A DNA stretch of 64,000 nt from Pseudomonas sp. S35. Lineage in GTDB: Bacteria > Pseudomonadota > Gammaproteobacteria > Pseudomonadales > Pseudomonadaceae. The DNA lies in NCBI RefSeq assembly GCF_009866765.1, contig NZ_CP019431.1, positions 4,340,001 through 4,404,000 of the forward strand, written 5' to 3'. This document shows, in pieces, positions 34,257 through 44,420 of this stretch (positions are counted from its first letter, which is position 1; every line of letters starts with the position of its first letter). The position numbers were made by a program, and so were the translations under genes. The notes under the pieces were generated by a model. The model was given only the letters and a program-made list of their open reading frames with translations, did not search any database and was not told where the DNA came from.

Positions 34257-35213
34257 TTACTTCTTGAGGACGAGTTCGACCGGGGTTTCGATCACGCCAT
34301 CGTTGGCATCGACTTTCTCACCCTTGACCAACTTGAGCGCGTTCTGGATACCGAACACCGCTTGCTGGGCAGCCGCCTGGTCGGCGGTCGCCAGGATGCG
34401 ACCGTCCTGCAACATCGGCTTGATGGCTTCGATATTGTCGTAGCCCACTACCAGCACCTTGCCGGACTTGCCCGCTGCGCGCACGGCGGAGACGGCGCCC
34501 AAGGCCATATTGTCGTTACCCGCCAGCAATGCCTTGAGGTCCGGGTATTCACTCAGCATGGCCGAGGCCACTTTCTGGCCCTGGTCGATTTCCCAGTTAC
34601 CCGATTGAGTGGAAACGATCTTCATGCCAGCTGCGTCCATCGCGTCCTTGTAGCCTGCGGTGCGCTGCTGGGCGTTAGTGGTGGTCGGTACGCCTTCGAT
34701 GATGCCGACTTTGTCGCCCGCAGCCAGTTGCTTGGCCAGGTAGTCGCCCACCAGCTTGGAGCCTTTGCGGTTGTCGGGGCCGACGAAGGGAATCTCGAGG
34801 TTTTTGCTTTTCAGTACACCCGGGTCCAGGCGGTTGTCGATGTTGACCACCTTGATACCCGCGTCGGAGGCTTTCTTGAGTACGGTGACCAGGGCCTTGG
34901 AGTCGGCAGGCGCGATGACGATGGCGTTGACCTTGGCGAGGATCATTTGGTTGACGATGTCGATCTGCGCACTGGTATCGGTTTCGTTCTTGATACCGTT
35001 GGTAATCATGTCGAAATCGGCGGCGTGATCTTTCTGGTACGCCTTGGCACCGTCCTGCATGGTGACGAAGAATTCATTGGCGAGGGATTTCATCACCAGG
35101 CCGACCTTGGGTTTGACGGCGTCGTCAGCGAATGCAGAGGAAAGAGGTAAAGCGGCGGATGCGGCAGCAAGCACAGCGACAGCAAGAAGACGTCCAGCGA
35201 ATGGCAGCTTCAT
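34257..35213 (-). CDS. rbsB: Ribose-binding periplasmic protein
   Basis: The 318-residue protein has a signal peptide (LLAVAVLAAASAALPLSSAFA) and a type I binding fold (VGLVMKSLANEFFVTMQDGA; AGNDNMALGAVSAVRAAGKS). It is the first gene of the operon and precedes rbsA by 57 nt. Confidence 0.94.
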   Translation of the reverse strand: MKLPFAGRLLAVAVLAAASAALPLSSAFADDAVKPKVGLVMKSLANEFFVTMQDGAKAYQKDHAADFDMITNGIKNETDTSAQIDIVNQMILAKVNAIVIAPADSKALVTVLKKASDAGIKVVNIDNRLDPGVLKSKNLEIPFVGPDNRKGSKLVGDYLAKQLAAGDKVGIIEGVPTTTNAQQRTAGYKDAMDAAGMKIVSTQSGNWEIDQGQKVASAMLSEYPDLKALLAGNDNMALGAVSAVRAAGKSGKVLVVGYDNIEAIKPMLQDGRILATADQAAAQQAVFGIQNALKLVKGEKVDANDGVIETPVELVLKK

Positions 35214-35337
35214 GGGTTCACTCCGATCTTATGATTATTGTAAGCAACGCTTGCACCGAAAACCGTTTCGGCAGCCCCCCAACCGGGCGGCTGATACGAG
35301 CTTTCACGGAGCTCCCTGAGCACCTCGCGAAATATCT

Positions 35338-35351
35338 CGCAAACGTTTGCG
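35338..35351. promoter_or_regulatory. RbsR-type operator palindrome
   Basis: CGCAAACGTTTGCG is a perfect 14-bp palindrome with the central CG typical of LacI/PurR-family sites, 125 bp upstream of rbsB. A second inverted repeat, CCGAAA-ACCG-TTTCGG, lies nearby around 35256-35271. Assignment to RbsR is inferred from position and family. Confidence 0.75.
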
Positions 35352-35520
35352 TTACCCGGACTATGAGAACCTTGCCGGGATTTGTCAACGGTAGACAACG
35401 ACGTTTCATACAAGCCCCGTCGCCTAACTGCGATTGAAGCGCATGAATAGACATCCTTTACCCAACCACGCGATGAAATCACGGGCTTTGGCCTGATAAC
35501 CGGAATTTTCGGATATTTCT

Positions 35521-35565
35521 GTCGGACAACCGAACGCAAAGGCCCGGCTTATTCGGAAAGCCGGA
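35521..35565. promoter_or_regulatory. Two AauR-like boxes upstream of ansB
   Basis: GTCGGACAACCGAA (35521-35534) and TTCGGAAAGCCGGA (35552-35565) each match TTCGG-N4-CCGAA with one mismatch, 31 bp apart. From memory this is the AauR enhancer motif controlling acidic-amino-acid genes in P. putida. They lie about 90-130 bp upstream of the sigma-54-like element, the right place for an enhancer. Confidence 0.6.
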
Positions 35566-35650
35566 CGCCTGCCTGGTACATTTCTTTCGAATAAAAATTA
35601 ATAGCCTTACAAATCAATCACTTATTTTAAAAATGCCGACACATTCAGTC

Positions 35651-35666
35651 TGGTACAGATCCTGCT
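35651..35666 (+). promoter_or_regulatory. Sigma-54-like promoter of ansB
   Basis: TGGTACAGATCCTGCT resembles TGGCAC-N5-TTGCA with the invariant GG and GC dinucleotides in correct spacing. It lies about 90 bp before the ansB start. It is consistent with the AauR-like boxes upstream. The rest of 35214-35754 holds the rbs promoter and otherwise looks non-coding. Confidence 0.65.
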
Positions 35667-35715
35667 CTTACACAGCACCTCGAGGCATTCAGCACCGCCC
35701 GAGTGTTCTAGATGA

Positions 35716-36843
<1,128 letters not shown>

Positions 36844-36864
36844 TTCCTGACGGCACCCTGTATG

Positions 36865-36890
36865 TGGCGAGGGAGCTTGCTCCCTCGCCA
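36865..36890. repeat. Pseudomonas REP-like palindrome
   Basis: TGGCGAGGGAGCT/AGCTCCCTCGCCA-type perfect inverted repeat centred on GCTTGC-like bases, 21 bp after ansB. It may also act as a terminator. A cousin lies at 56773-56800. Confidence 0.8.
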
Positions 36891-36993
36891 TAACAAACTC
36901 CCTCCCCCTCCCGCCCTACACCTCTTCCCTTAATTTGCTGTCGGACTAACTCCTCGAAATTTAAGCAGTTGCGAAATTGCCTACAGTTAAATA

Positions 36994-37009
36994 CTGTATG
37001 CACGTACAG
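36994..37009. promoter_or_regulatory. LexA (SOS) box
   Basis: CTGTATGCACGTACAG fits CTG-N10-CAG and is largely palindromic, 18 bp before the DUF1654 start. It predicts DNA-damage induction of DUF1654 and endA. Confidence 0.8.
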
Positions 37010-37027
37010 CTTAATAAGGAATCCTCC

Positions 37028-37279
37028 GTGGCAAAGTCTTCTTCCGTAGCGCCTACTCCGCCCAATGCCTACGAACGCTTGGCTATTCGTGTGCAAAAAA
37101 TCATCAACTCCACCAACGCCCAGAAAGCCAAGGCCGCCTTGATCTTCCGTTTACCGGACGAACCCGAGGATGAGTGGCAACGCTTGCTGGAGGAAATCGC
37201 GGAGAACGACAACGTCACCCTCGCTTACCGCGACGACGGCGGCGTGCAGATTTTCTGGGTTGTGCCGAAGGAAGACTGA
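37028..37279 (+). CDS. DUF1654 protein, SOS-controlled
   Basis: The 83-residue protein fits DUF1654, a Pseudomonas family, with AYERLAIRVQKIINSTNAQK and LAYRDDGGVQIFWVVP. The GTG at 37028 has AAGGA upstream. Function is unknown. With a LexA box in front and endA 4 nt downstream it is probably an SOS gene, perhaps guarding or regulating the nuclease. Confidence 0.85.
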   Translation: MAKSSSVAPTPPNAYERLAIRVQKIINSTNAQKAKAALIFRLPDEPEDEWQRLLEEIAENDNVTLAYRDDGGVQIFWVVPKED

Positions 37280-37283
37280 TTCA

Positions 37284-37973
37284 ATGAGTGCCCGTTTTAT
37301 TGCTGTTTGTTGCCTGTTTTTTGCCGTCACCGCCCACGCCCAGGCGCCCCGCACCTTTAGCGAAGCCAAGAAAATCGCCTGGACACTGTATGCACCGCAA
37401 TCCACCGAGTTCTATTGCGGCTGTAAATACACCGGTAACCGCGTTGACCTCAAAGCCTGCGGTTACATACCACGCAAAAATGCCAACCGCGCGGCGCGCA
37501 TCGAGTGGGAACACATTGTCCCGGCCTGGCAGATTGGTCATCAACGCCAGTGCTGGCAAGACGGAGGGCGCAAGAACTGCACGCGCCATGATGATGTGTT
37601 CAAGCGTGCCGAAGCAGACCTGCACAACCTGGTGCCAAGTATCGGTGAGGTTAACGGTGACCGCAGCAACTTCAGTTTTGGCTGGTTGCCAGTGCAAAGC
37701 GGGCAATACGGCTCATGCTTGACCCAGGTGGACTTCAAAGCCAAGAAGGTCATGCCGCGCCCGTCCATTCGCGGGATGATCGCACGTACGTACTTCTACA
37801 TGAGCAAGCAGTACGGCTTGCGCCTGTCGAAACAGGATCGCCAGTTGTATGAAGCGTGGAACAAGACCTACCCGGTGCAGGCCTGGGAGCGCCAGCGAAA
37901 CCAGACCGTGGCGTGTGTGATGGGGCGCGGCAATGAGTTTGTCGGCCCGGTGAACCTCAAAGCCTGCGGTTGA
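37284..37973 (+). CDS. endA: Endonuclease I (periplasmic)
   Basis: The 229-residue protein has a signal peptide (MSARFIAVCCLFFAVTAHAQ), the beta-beta-alpha-metal motif EWEHIVPAWQIG (general-base His), eight or so conserved cysteines for disulfides, and SFGWLPVQ with RPSIRGMIARTYFYMS. It degrades DNA non-specifically in the periplasm. The ATG at 37284 follows DUF1654 by 4 nt. Confidence 0.93.
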   Translation: MSARFIAVCCLFFAVTAHAQAPRTFSEAKKIAWTLYAPQSTEFYCGCKYTGNRVDLKACGYIPRKNANRAARIEWEHIVPAWQIGHQRQCWQDGGRKNCTRHDDVFKRAEADLHNLVPSIGEVNGDRSNFSFGWLPVQSGQYGSCLTQVDFKAKKVMPRPSIRGMIARTYFYMSKQYGLRLSKQDRQLYEAWNKTYPVQAWERQRNQTVACVMGRGNEFVGPVNLKACG

Positions 37974-38004
37974 AAATGGGCGGGACTCCCGCCCAGACTT
38001 CACG

Positions 38005-38385
38005 TTACGGTGCAGCGTTGTGCTCGATGATCTCGGACACCGTGTCGGTTTTCTTGGCCCTGGCCATTTTTTCGTTGAGCAGCGTCTGCTTGGCTTCGGC
38101 CTCAGCCTTGGTTGCGAATGGCCCCAGTAGCACTTCGTCCTTGCCGTCGACTTTCACGATATAAAAATTGAAACCATGCTCAAGCAGCCAGGCGGTCAGG
38201 TCGGTGATGGCCTGCAGCTTGTGGTCCGGGGGACCTACTCGCAGGTCCCATTCCTGGGCGGCAATCGCGCCGATCTGTGGCTGGCTCTCAGTCACGGCTG
38301 GCTTGGCCTTGGGCGCATCGACACGGTTGCCTTCACCGCAACCGGCCAATGCCAACACCGCAATTGCCATCGCTACTTTACGCAC
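38005..38385 (-). CDS. SPOR-domain lipoprotein
   Basis: The GTG at 38385 has GGAG upstream. The 126-residue protein has a lipobox (LALAGC), a proline-rich linker and a C-terminal SPOR-like fold (LEHGFNFYIVKVDGKDEVLL, then GPFATKAEAEA) that binds denuded peptidoglycan. Convergent with endA. Confidence 0.85.
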   Translation of the reverse strand: MRKVAMAIAVLALAGCGEGNRVDAPKAKPAVTESQPQIGAIAAQEWDLRVGPPDHKLQAITDLTAWLLEHGFNFYIVKVDGKDEVLLGPFATKAEAEAKQTLLNEKMARAKKTDTVSEIIEHNAAP

Positions 38386-38632
38386 TGCCCTGCTCCTTTA
38401 AAGGATAAAGAGGCGACTTTATCATTCACTGTCTATTCTGGCCGTCATAAACGTTGGCTTAAACAATGCGAATGATGTATCGCAGACCTGTATGATGCCG
38501 CCATGGGAATTAATGTCGCCTCTATGCGTCCTAAAAGAGGCAGTCACAGGGAAGCGCTTAGCAGTAAGCTACACACATCCGACACCTGCCCTGTCTGAAA
38601 CATGTGTCCTAAAAGCAATCAAGGAGAAGTCC

Positions 38633-38827
38633 ATGCTTATACTCACCCGCAAAGTCGGTGAAAGCATAAACATCGGTGATGACATCACGATCACCATCCT
38701 GGGCGTAAGCGGCCAGCAAGTACGAATCGGCATCAACGCACCCAAGGACGTTGCCGTGCATCGCGAGGAGATCTACCAGCGCATCCAGGCTGGCCTGACC
38801 GCTCCGGACAAAAACCAGACGCCTTGA
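38633..38827 (+). CDS. rsmE: CsrA/RsmA-family RNA-binding regulator, RsmE type
   Basis: The 64-residue protein [20 protein letters not shown] with [20 protein letters not shown] and an [11 protein letters not shown] tail matches RsmE rather than RsmA of fluorescent pseudomonads, as I remember them. It binds GGA motifs around ribosome sites and is titrated by Gac-controlled small RNAs. Its own leader contains CAAGGAGAAG next to the ATG, a potential self-binding site. Confidence 0.92.
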   Translation: MLILTRKVGESINIGDDITITILGVSGQQVRIGINAPKDVAVHREEIYQRIQAGLTAPDKNQTP

Positions 38828-39036
38828 AGCGCACTCAGTAGCCAGCCCTTTCGTTCATGTAACGGCTGGCGAAAGCCTTATTCGGATTGTTCGTGGTTGA
38901 ATGCGTGATCAGCGTCGCCCGTACGCCCAAGTGCCCCAAAGATGAAATTATCCTAACGCTTGGAACTTGTTCCACTGCCCACAGCCGAAACTCCTGACTG
39001 ACATCCTTCCGTCCGTGTGCACTCAGGAGCACGTCG

Positions 39037-39288
39037 ATGAGGCCCACTACCGCGTCGCCATTTTTTTCCAGATCCTGGATGCTCGCTTTGTTGATAGGGC
39101 TGGTCTTCATGGGCTTGGAATATGGCCTGTGGCTGGAAATCGAAGGCCCGGGGCCGACCACCTCGCATTCCTCGCTGGATTTGGTACTACTGCTGTGTGC
39201 GTACCTGTTCATGTTCTGCCTCAAGCCCATCCAGCAGGCCTTGCAGCGCCAGCTGTGCCGGCGGGCCGCCGATAAAACGGGCGCCTGA
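39037..39288 (+). CDS. Small two-span membrane protein
   Basis: The ATG at 39037 has AGGAG 8 nt upstream. The 83-residue protein has helix 1 (WMLALLIGLVFMGLEYGLWL) and helix 2 (LDLVLLLCAYLFMFCL), with a basic C-terminus. No family is recognised. An overlapping minus-strand frame (38835-39110) was rejected for lack of a ribosome site. Confidence 0.65.
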   Translation: MRPTTASPFFSRSWMLALLIGLVFMGLEYGLWLEIEGPGPTTSHSSLDLVLLLCAYLFMFCLKPIQQALQRQLCRRAADKTGA

Positions 39289-39343
39289 CGGCACATGCTC
39301 AATGCGAAACAGGCCAAGAACGGACACGAACTCGGCGAGTGTG

Positions 39344-40021
39344 TCAGCCCACCGCGCTCTGCAAATACAACAAGCCATCAGCGCAGCGTCGTACCTGCAA
39401 CTGTTCATACCCCTCAATCGACGGATGTTCCGTGAGCATGGGCTCGAGGTGCGTCGACGTCACCACCAGCACATCCGCCCCAGCCGCCTCCCCCGCACGA
39501 ATCCCCACCGTCGCGTCCTCGAACACCAGGCAGTCCTGCACCGGCACCCCCAAGCGCTGGGCGCCCAACTCATAACAAGCGGGGTTCGGTTTGCCGATGG
39601 CCACGTCTTCGGCAGTCACCAGCAACGCTGGCGGCGCAATGCCTGCGGCCTGCAACCGGCGCAATGCCAACGCTTTCGGCGCAGAGGTGACCAGCGCCCA
39701 CTGATCACCGGGCACACTGTTGAGAAACGCGACAGCGCCGGGAATCGCCACGACGCCTTGCACATCGTTGATTTCAGCCTCGGTAATCCACTTTGCCTCT
39801 ACCTGCGGATCGACACCAGGCAATGCCTGGCGCGTGATGGTGTCGATCGCCCGCGCCCCATGAATAGTGGTCAAAAAGGCCGCGACATCCAGCCCGTGGC
39901 GCGCAGCCCAGATGCCCCACACGCGCTCGGCGGCGGCAATGGAATTGAGCAGGGTTCCGTCCATATCGAACAGGAAGGCGCGGTAAGGGCGGGCAAGTAC
40001 GGCTGAACCTCGGATAGACAC
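39344..40021 (-). CDS. HAD-superfamily sugar-phosphate phosphatase-like protein
   Basis: The 225-residue protein has HAD motif I LFDMDGTLLNS, motif II LVTSAPKAL, motif III Lys in VAIGKPNPACYELG and motif IV LVFEDATVGIRAG. It resembles the GPP1/YfbT/YqaB-type sugar-phosphate phosphatases. Substrate unknown. Confidence 0.88.
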   Translation of the reverse strand: MSIRGSAVLARPYRAFLFDMDGTLLNSIAAAERVWGIWAARHGLDVAAFLTTIHGARAIDTITRQALPGVDPQVEAKWITEAEINDVQGVVAIPGAVAFLNSVPGDQWALVTSAPKALALRRLQAAGIAPPALLVTAEDVAIGKPNPACYELGAQRLGVPVQDCLVFEDATVGIRAGEAAGADVLVVTSTHLEPMLTEHPSIEGYEQLQVRRCADGLLYLQSAVG

Positions 40022-40121
40022 TGCGGGGTTTCCTCGTGAGCTGAAACGAATAATCGGCCCGATGCAATCTACGGATCACTCCTTGGGTTGTAAACGCCGA
40101 CGCCCGCGCAACCCGTCAATC

Positions 40122-40137
40122 ATTACAAACTTGTCAT
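40122..40137. promoter_or_regulatory. Cop-box-like inverted repeat
   Basis: ATTACAA-AC-TTGTCAT matches the CopR/CusR-type repeat (AAAATGACAA-N2-TTGTCATTTT) in both half-sites with one mismatch. It lies 120 bp upstream of the response-regulator gene, suggesting autoregulation by that protein. Confidence 0.65.
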
Positions 40138-40257
40138 CATCCTGTTGCCGCGCTGTTCGAGGCGCCTGGTTACCATGAACGCACTGGCACGACTCAATGC
40201 GCCAGTAGCAATTGATCCGGCTACACTGGCGCCACGTATTGAATCAGGGCATTTCAA

Positions 40258-40929
40258 ATGAACATCCTCGTTGTCGAAGACGAACCCAAGGCCGGCAATT
40301 ACCTGCTCAACGGCCTGCAGGAACAGGGCTACTGCGTAAGCCTCGCCCGCGATGGCGTGGATGGCTTGCACCAAGCGCTGGAAACGCCATTCGACGTAAT
40401 CGTGCTGGATGTGATGATGCCAAAAATGGACGGTTGGGAAGTGCTGCGTCGCCTGCGCAAAGATTCCGACACCCCAGTGCTTTTTCTGACGGCTCGCGAC
40501 GACATTGCCGACCGTATCAAAGGCCTGGAACTGGGTGCCGATGATTACCTGATCAAGCCCTTCTCTTTCGCCGAACTGGTTGCACGCCTGCGCACCCTGA
40601 CCCGTCGCGGCCCAAGCCGTGAAGAAGAACAGTTGCACATCGCCGACCTGCAGATCGACGTGCTCAAACGCCGCGTTACCCGTGCTGGCACGCGCATCAC
40701 CCTGACCAATAAGGAATTCGCCCTGTTGCACCTGTTCGCCACCCACCAGGACCAGGTGCTGTCGCGCTCGCTGATCGCCTCGCGGGTCTGGGACATGAAC
40801 TTCGACAGCGACACCAACGTGGTAGACGTGGCCGTACGGCGCCTACGCCTGAAAATAGACGACCCGTTCCCGCTCAAGCTGATCCACAGCGTGCGGGGCA
40901 TTGGCTACCGTTTCGATACCCAGCCATGA
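40258..40929 (+). CDS. OmpR-family heavy-metal response regulator
   Basis: The 223-residue protein has a receiver domain with Asp51 ([15 protein letters not shown]) and Lys ([14 protein letters not shown]), and a winged-helix DNA-binding domain ([40 protein letters not shown]). It is closest to CopR/CusR/PcoR. It overlaps the kinase gene by 4 nt. Confidence 0.92.
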   Translation: MNILVVEDEPKAGNYLLNGLQEQGYCVSLARDGVDGLHQALETPFDVIVLDVMMPKMDGWEVLRRLRKDSDTPVLFLTARDDIADRIKGLELGADDYLIKPFSFAELVARLRTLTRRGPSREEEQLHIADLQIDVLKRRVTRAGTRITLTNKEFALLHLFATHQDQVLSRSLIASRVWDMNFDSDTNVVDVAVRRLRLKIDDPFPLKLIHSVRGIGYRFDTQP

Positions 40930-42326
40930 CCCACCGCCGTCATTATTCCCTGACCCTGCGCCTGGCCCTGATCTTCGCCCTGCTCGCCTTTGCCCTGCTC
41001 GCCACCCTTGGCGTGGCACTGTACCGCGAGCTGGAGCGCGAGCTGATCCTGCGCGACGATGTGCAATTGATTTCCCGGGTGGATCAACTGCGTAACCTGC
41101 TCAACGACAGCAACACACTGGACCTGATCAGGACCAAACCGGAACTGTTCCAGAACATGCTGGGCAACCGTGAATCCGTGCTGAGCATCGCCGCCCCCGG
41201 CCAAGCGCCGCTGCTGCTGGTAAACCCGGGCAACATCGACCTGCCCGCGATCAAGCCGGTGCCCAAGGATCACGTCCTCGCGCTGAGCGACGTGCAGCAC
41301 CTGCCCGGCATAAACGGCGTGCCCTTCTCCACCCTGGCCGCGTCCATCGATTCCGGCGACCTGGGCAGCCTGCAAGTCACCAGCGGACGCCTGATGACCG
41401 AGCGCACGGCCATGCTCGCCAGCTACCGGTTGAGCGTGTATATCCTGGCCAGCATCGCCGCGATCCTCCTCGCACTGGTGGGCTACCTGCTGGTGCATCG
41501 CGGCCTGCTGCCCTTGCGGCGCTTGGCGCAGCATGCCCAGGGGATCGGCGTGGGCAACCTGGCCGAACGCCTGGACAGCCACGGCGCGCCGAAAGAGCTG
41601 CTGGCGATGATCGACGCGTTCAACACCATGCTTGAGCGCTTGGCCAAGGGCTTTGTGCAACTGGGCCAGGTGTCCACCGACATGGCCCACGAACTGCGCA
41701 CGCCGATCAACAACTTGCTGGGGGAAACCCAGGTCGCCCTGCAACAGCAACGCAGCAGCGAGAGCTACCAGCAACTCCTGGCCTCCAATATCGAAGAGCT
41801 GGAGCGGCTGGCGAGGATGCTCGACAACATGCTGTTTTTGGCACGCACCGACCCGGTCAGCGCCCTGCGCCAACGCCAAGCGTTGGCGGCGGCGGATGAA
41901 ATAGCGCGCATCGCGGATTATTTCGAAGGGTTGGCGGGCGATGTGGGTATCAGCATTCGGACCGAGGGCGACGGTGTGATCTGGGCGGAACCGATGCTGC
42001 TGCGTCGCGCCCTGGCAAACCTGTGCGCCAACGCCATCAAATATGGCGCGCCGAATGGCGAGCTGCTGATCCAGGCGATTCCAACTGCTGCGGGCATCAG
42101 GCTATGCGTGAGCAACAAGGGCCAGACCATTCCCGCCGAGCATTTGTCGCGGCTGTTCGAACGGTTTTACCGGGTGGATGAATCACGGGAGCGTTCGGCC
42201 CACTCCAATGGGTTGGGCCTGTCTATCGTGGCGACCATCATGCAATTGCATAACGGGCACTACAGCGTTACCAGCGAAGATGAGGTGACCTGTTTTGAGC
42301 TGTTTTTCCCACGCCGCGAGGCATGA
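40926..42326 (+). CDS. Heavy-metal sensor histidine kinase (CopS/CusS type)
   Basis: The 466-residue protein has a first helix ([20 protein letters not shown]), a periplasmic loop to about residue 165, a second helix ([20 protein letters not shown]), HAMP, the H-box [17 protein letters not shown], the N-box [13 protein letters not shown] and the G-box [11 protein letters not shown]. The system should sense copper or another metal at the periplasm. No metal efflux genes sit in this window, so its regulon is elsewhere. Confidence 0.9.
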   Translation: MTHRRHYSLTLRLALIFALLAFALLATLGVALYRELERELILRDDVQLISRVDQLRNLLNDSNTLDLIRTKPELFQNMLGNRESVLSIAAPGQAPLLLVNPGNIDLPAIKPVPKDHVLALSDVQHLPGINGVPFSTLAASIDSGDLGSLQVTSGRLMTERTAMLASYRLSVYILASIAAILLALVGYLLVHRGLLPLRRLAQHAQGIGVGNLAERLDSHGAPKELLAMIDAFNTMLERLAKGFVQLGQVSTDMAHELRTPINNLLGETQVALQQQRSSESYQQLLASNIEELERLARMLDNMLFLARTDPVSALRQRQALAAADEIARIADYFEGLAGDVGISIRTEGDGVIWAEPMLLRRALANLCANAIKYGAPNGELLIQAIPTAAGIRLCVSNKGQTIPAEHLSRLFERFYRVDESRERSAHSNGLGLSIVATIMQLHNGHYSVTSEDEVTCFELFFPRREA

Positions 42327-42337
42327 ACGACGGCCGC

Positions 42338-42784
42338 TCAATCAAAGGCGCCATTGAGGATTTCATAGACGAGGCCCGTCGCGATAGCCACCAATATCAG
42401 GTCGGTGCCCACTTGCCGCCACTCATACCCATCGTAACGGGGCAAGTGGCCGAGTAAACGGCCATCAAGCTTTTTGGCAATGCCTGGCGGCAAGGGCTTG
42501 CCGCGCGCCAGGTTCTTCTGGATACCCGGCGGCAACGCCGGTCCGGGGCTCCAGTAATCGCGGTAGCCCCCCAGCACACCGAGCACACTGCCACGGTCGA
42601 CGCTGGGGCCGCGACTGTTCGGCGCCCCCTTGCCTTTAGGCTTGTCATGCCCTTGCCCAGCCGGGTTGTTGCCCTTGTTGTTACCCTGCCCCTTGCCATT
42701 GCCCGGATCCGCCAGGGCCATCCCGCTACCGGCAAACAGTACAAGCGACAGTGCAACAGACACGAACTTCAGCGGCTTGATCAT
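42338..42784 (-). CDS. CigR-like exported protein (RcnB superfamily)
   Basis: The 148-residue protein has a signal peptide (ending GMALA), a low-complexity G/N/K linker and the C-terminal RcnB/CigR-like domain (PPGIQKNLARGKPLPPGIAK; RYDGYEWRQVGTDLILVAIA) with a final membrane-like helix. In Salmonella CigR is an anti-virulence regulator. Here it is convergent with the sensor kinase. Confidence 0.8.
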   Translation of the reverse strand: MIKPLKFVSVALSLVLFAGSGMALADPGNGKGQGNNKGNNPAGQGHDKPKGKGAPNSRGPSVDRGSVLGVLGGYRDYWSPGPALPPGIQKNLARGKPLPPGIAKKLDGRLLGHLPRYDGYEWRQVGTDLILVAIATGLVYEILNGAFD

Positions 42785-42847
42785 GGCGACTATCCAAGGC
42801 AGAAACGTAGCTCAACTGTAGCCGAAGTTAGCGCGCCGCGCGTTGAG

Positions 42848-43462
42848 TCAGCTCACCTGACCGCCCACTTCCCGTACATCCACAGGCGTGTTCCACGCCA
42901 CCGACACGGCGACGCGCAACCCATCGACCAGGCTCGACAACGCCATCAACGATTGATCGGGGACATGGATAAAACCACTGCGTACCTGCGAGCCTGCCAG
43001 CAGGTGCTGCAAACGATAGAACACCTGGTTGCAGACAAAGGTGCCCGCCGTCTGCGACACCGAGGCAGCAACCCCCGACTCACGCACTGCCTTGACCATC
43101 GCCTTGATCGGCAGCGTCGAGAAATAAGCCGCCGGCCCATCCGCGACAACTAACGTGTCTATGGGCTGATACCCCAGGTTATCGGGGATACGCGCGTCGT
43201 TGATATTGATCGCCACCCGCTCCAAGGAAATCTCGCTGCGCCCGGGCGCCAGGCCAGTGGCGATGACCATCGCCGGCCGCAGTTCGCTGATCAGTTGCAC
43301 CAGGCACTCGGGGGCGGTGGCAAACGCACAGGGCAGCCGACGCGCAACAATCTGTACATCCTCAGCGAACTGCACACCGTCCAGTTGGCGCACTGCCTCC
43401 CAGGAAGGATTCACCGGATCTTGATCAAAGGGCTCAAACCCCGTCAGCAGTACGGTTTGCAT
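42848..43462 (-). CDS. pcp: Pyroglutamyl peptidase I
   Basis: The 204-residue cysteine peptidase MQTVLLTGFEPFDQDPVNPS has Glu81 (SLERVAIN), Cys144 (AGTFVCNQVFY) and His166 (FIHVP). It removes N-terminal pyroglutamate. It follows a paired DUF969/DUF979 transporter that the family literature links to 5-oxoproline, so these genes form a pyroglutamate salvage unit. Confidence 0.93.
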   Translation of the reverse strand: MQTVLLTGFEPFDQDPVNPSWEAVRQLDGVQFAEDVQIVARRLPCAFATAPECLVQLISELRPAMVIATGLAPGRSEISLERVAININDARIPDNLGYQPIDTLVVADGPAAYFSTLPIKAMVKAVRESGVAASVSQTAGTFVCNQVFYRLQHLLAGSQVRSGFIHVPDQSLMALSSLVDGLRVAVSVAWNTPVDVREVGGQVS

Positions 43463-43469
43463 AAAGGCC

Positions 43470-44420
43470 TCACATCAACAGGTAAAGCAGCACGATATTG
43501 ACCAGTAGCATCATCAGCGCAGTTGGCAACTGGGCCTTGATCACCGCATTCTTGTCCGGCAGCTCCAACAACGCCGCCGGTACGATATTGAAGTTGGCGG
43601 CCATGGGGGTCATCAGGGTACCGCAGTAGCCGGAGAACATACCGATGGCCGCCATCACCGCCGGGTTCCCGCCGTAGATACCCACCAGCACTGGCACGCC
43701 GACCCCGCCCGTCATCACCGGGAACGCTGCAAAGCCGTTACCCATGATCACCGTGAACAGCGCCATGCCCAAGACATAGACCATCACCGCCACCAACTTG
43801 AAATCCAGGTTGATATAAGTGGTGGTGACGTGCGCGACAGCTGTGCCGACCCCCGCTTCATTGAACAGCAGGCCAAGCATCGCCAGCATCTGCGGCAGCA
43901 CCATGGCCCAACCCAGGGCCTCGGTGAGGCGGCGCGACTCGCGCAAGGCTTGCACCGGCGTATCGCGGGTCAACCAGCAGGCCAGCCCAAGGGCGATCAG
44001 ACAGCCAAGGCCGAGCGACACGAAGGTGGTGTTTTTCGGATCCAGCAACGGCACCCCGCCGATTTCGGTGTGCTTGAGCAATACCGAGCCGATCACCGTG
44101 GTCAACGGAATGGCCAGCGCCGGGATAAACAGTTTGTGTCCCAGACGCCCGGCACTGGCACGGGAGGCCTTGTCATGCAACTCGACATGGGTGCCACGAC
44201 CAACGCCGCCAAAGCCTGCGATCAGGGCCATGACCACCACGCCCGCGCCGATCACCACCGAAGGCAGGCGCTCGCCCACCAGGAACGGAATCGCGAACAG
44301 CAGCCAGAACAGGGCGCTGGACCAACGCTTGGGATGGGCACGGTCCATCAGGATCATGCCGGCGGTAATCAGCAGCAGCACCCCGGCCAGCCAGTACAGG
44401 TATTGAATGGAGATGATCAT
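43470..44420 (-). CDS. DUF979 subunit of a 5-oxoproline-type transporter
   Basis: The 316-residue polytopic protein has about ten membrane helices, with GFGGVGRGTHVELHDKASRA and NGFAAFPVMTGGVGVPVLVG. DUF979 proteins always pair with DUF969. It overlaps the DUF969 gene by 4 nt and precedes pcp by 7 nt. Confidence 0.85.
   Translation of the reverse strand: MIISIQYLYWLAGVLLLITAGMILMDRAHPKRWSSALFWLLFAIPFLVGERLPSVVIGAGVVVMALIAGFGGVGRGTHVELHDKASRASAGRLGHKLFIPALAIPLTTVIGSVLLKHTEIGGVPLLDPKNTTFVSLGLGCLIALGLACWLTRDTPVQALRESRRLTEALGWAMVLPQMLAMLGLLFNEAGVGTAVAHVTTTYINLDFKLVAVMVYVLGMALFTVIMGNGFAAFPVMTGGVGVPVLVGIYGGNPAVMAAIGMFSGYCGTLMTPMAANFNIVPAALLELPDKNAVIKAQLPTALMMLLVNIVLLYLLM

Noticed and set aside
38835-39110. 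Minus-strand frame that could encode a ~91-residue protein (MKTSPINKASIQ...)
   Set aside because: It overlaps the plus-strand membrane-protein gene at 39037-39288, lacks a ribosome site at its ATG, and has no recognisable fold; the plus-strand gene has AGGAG at good spacing.
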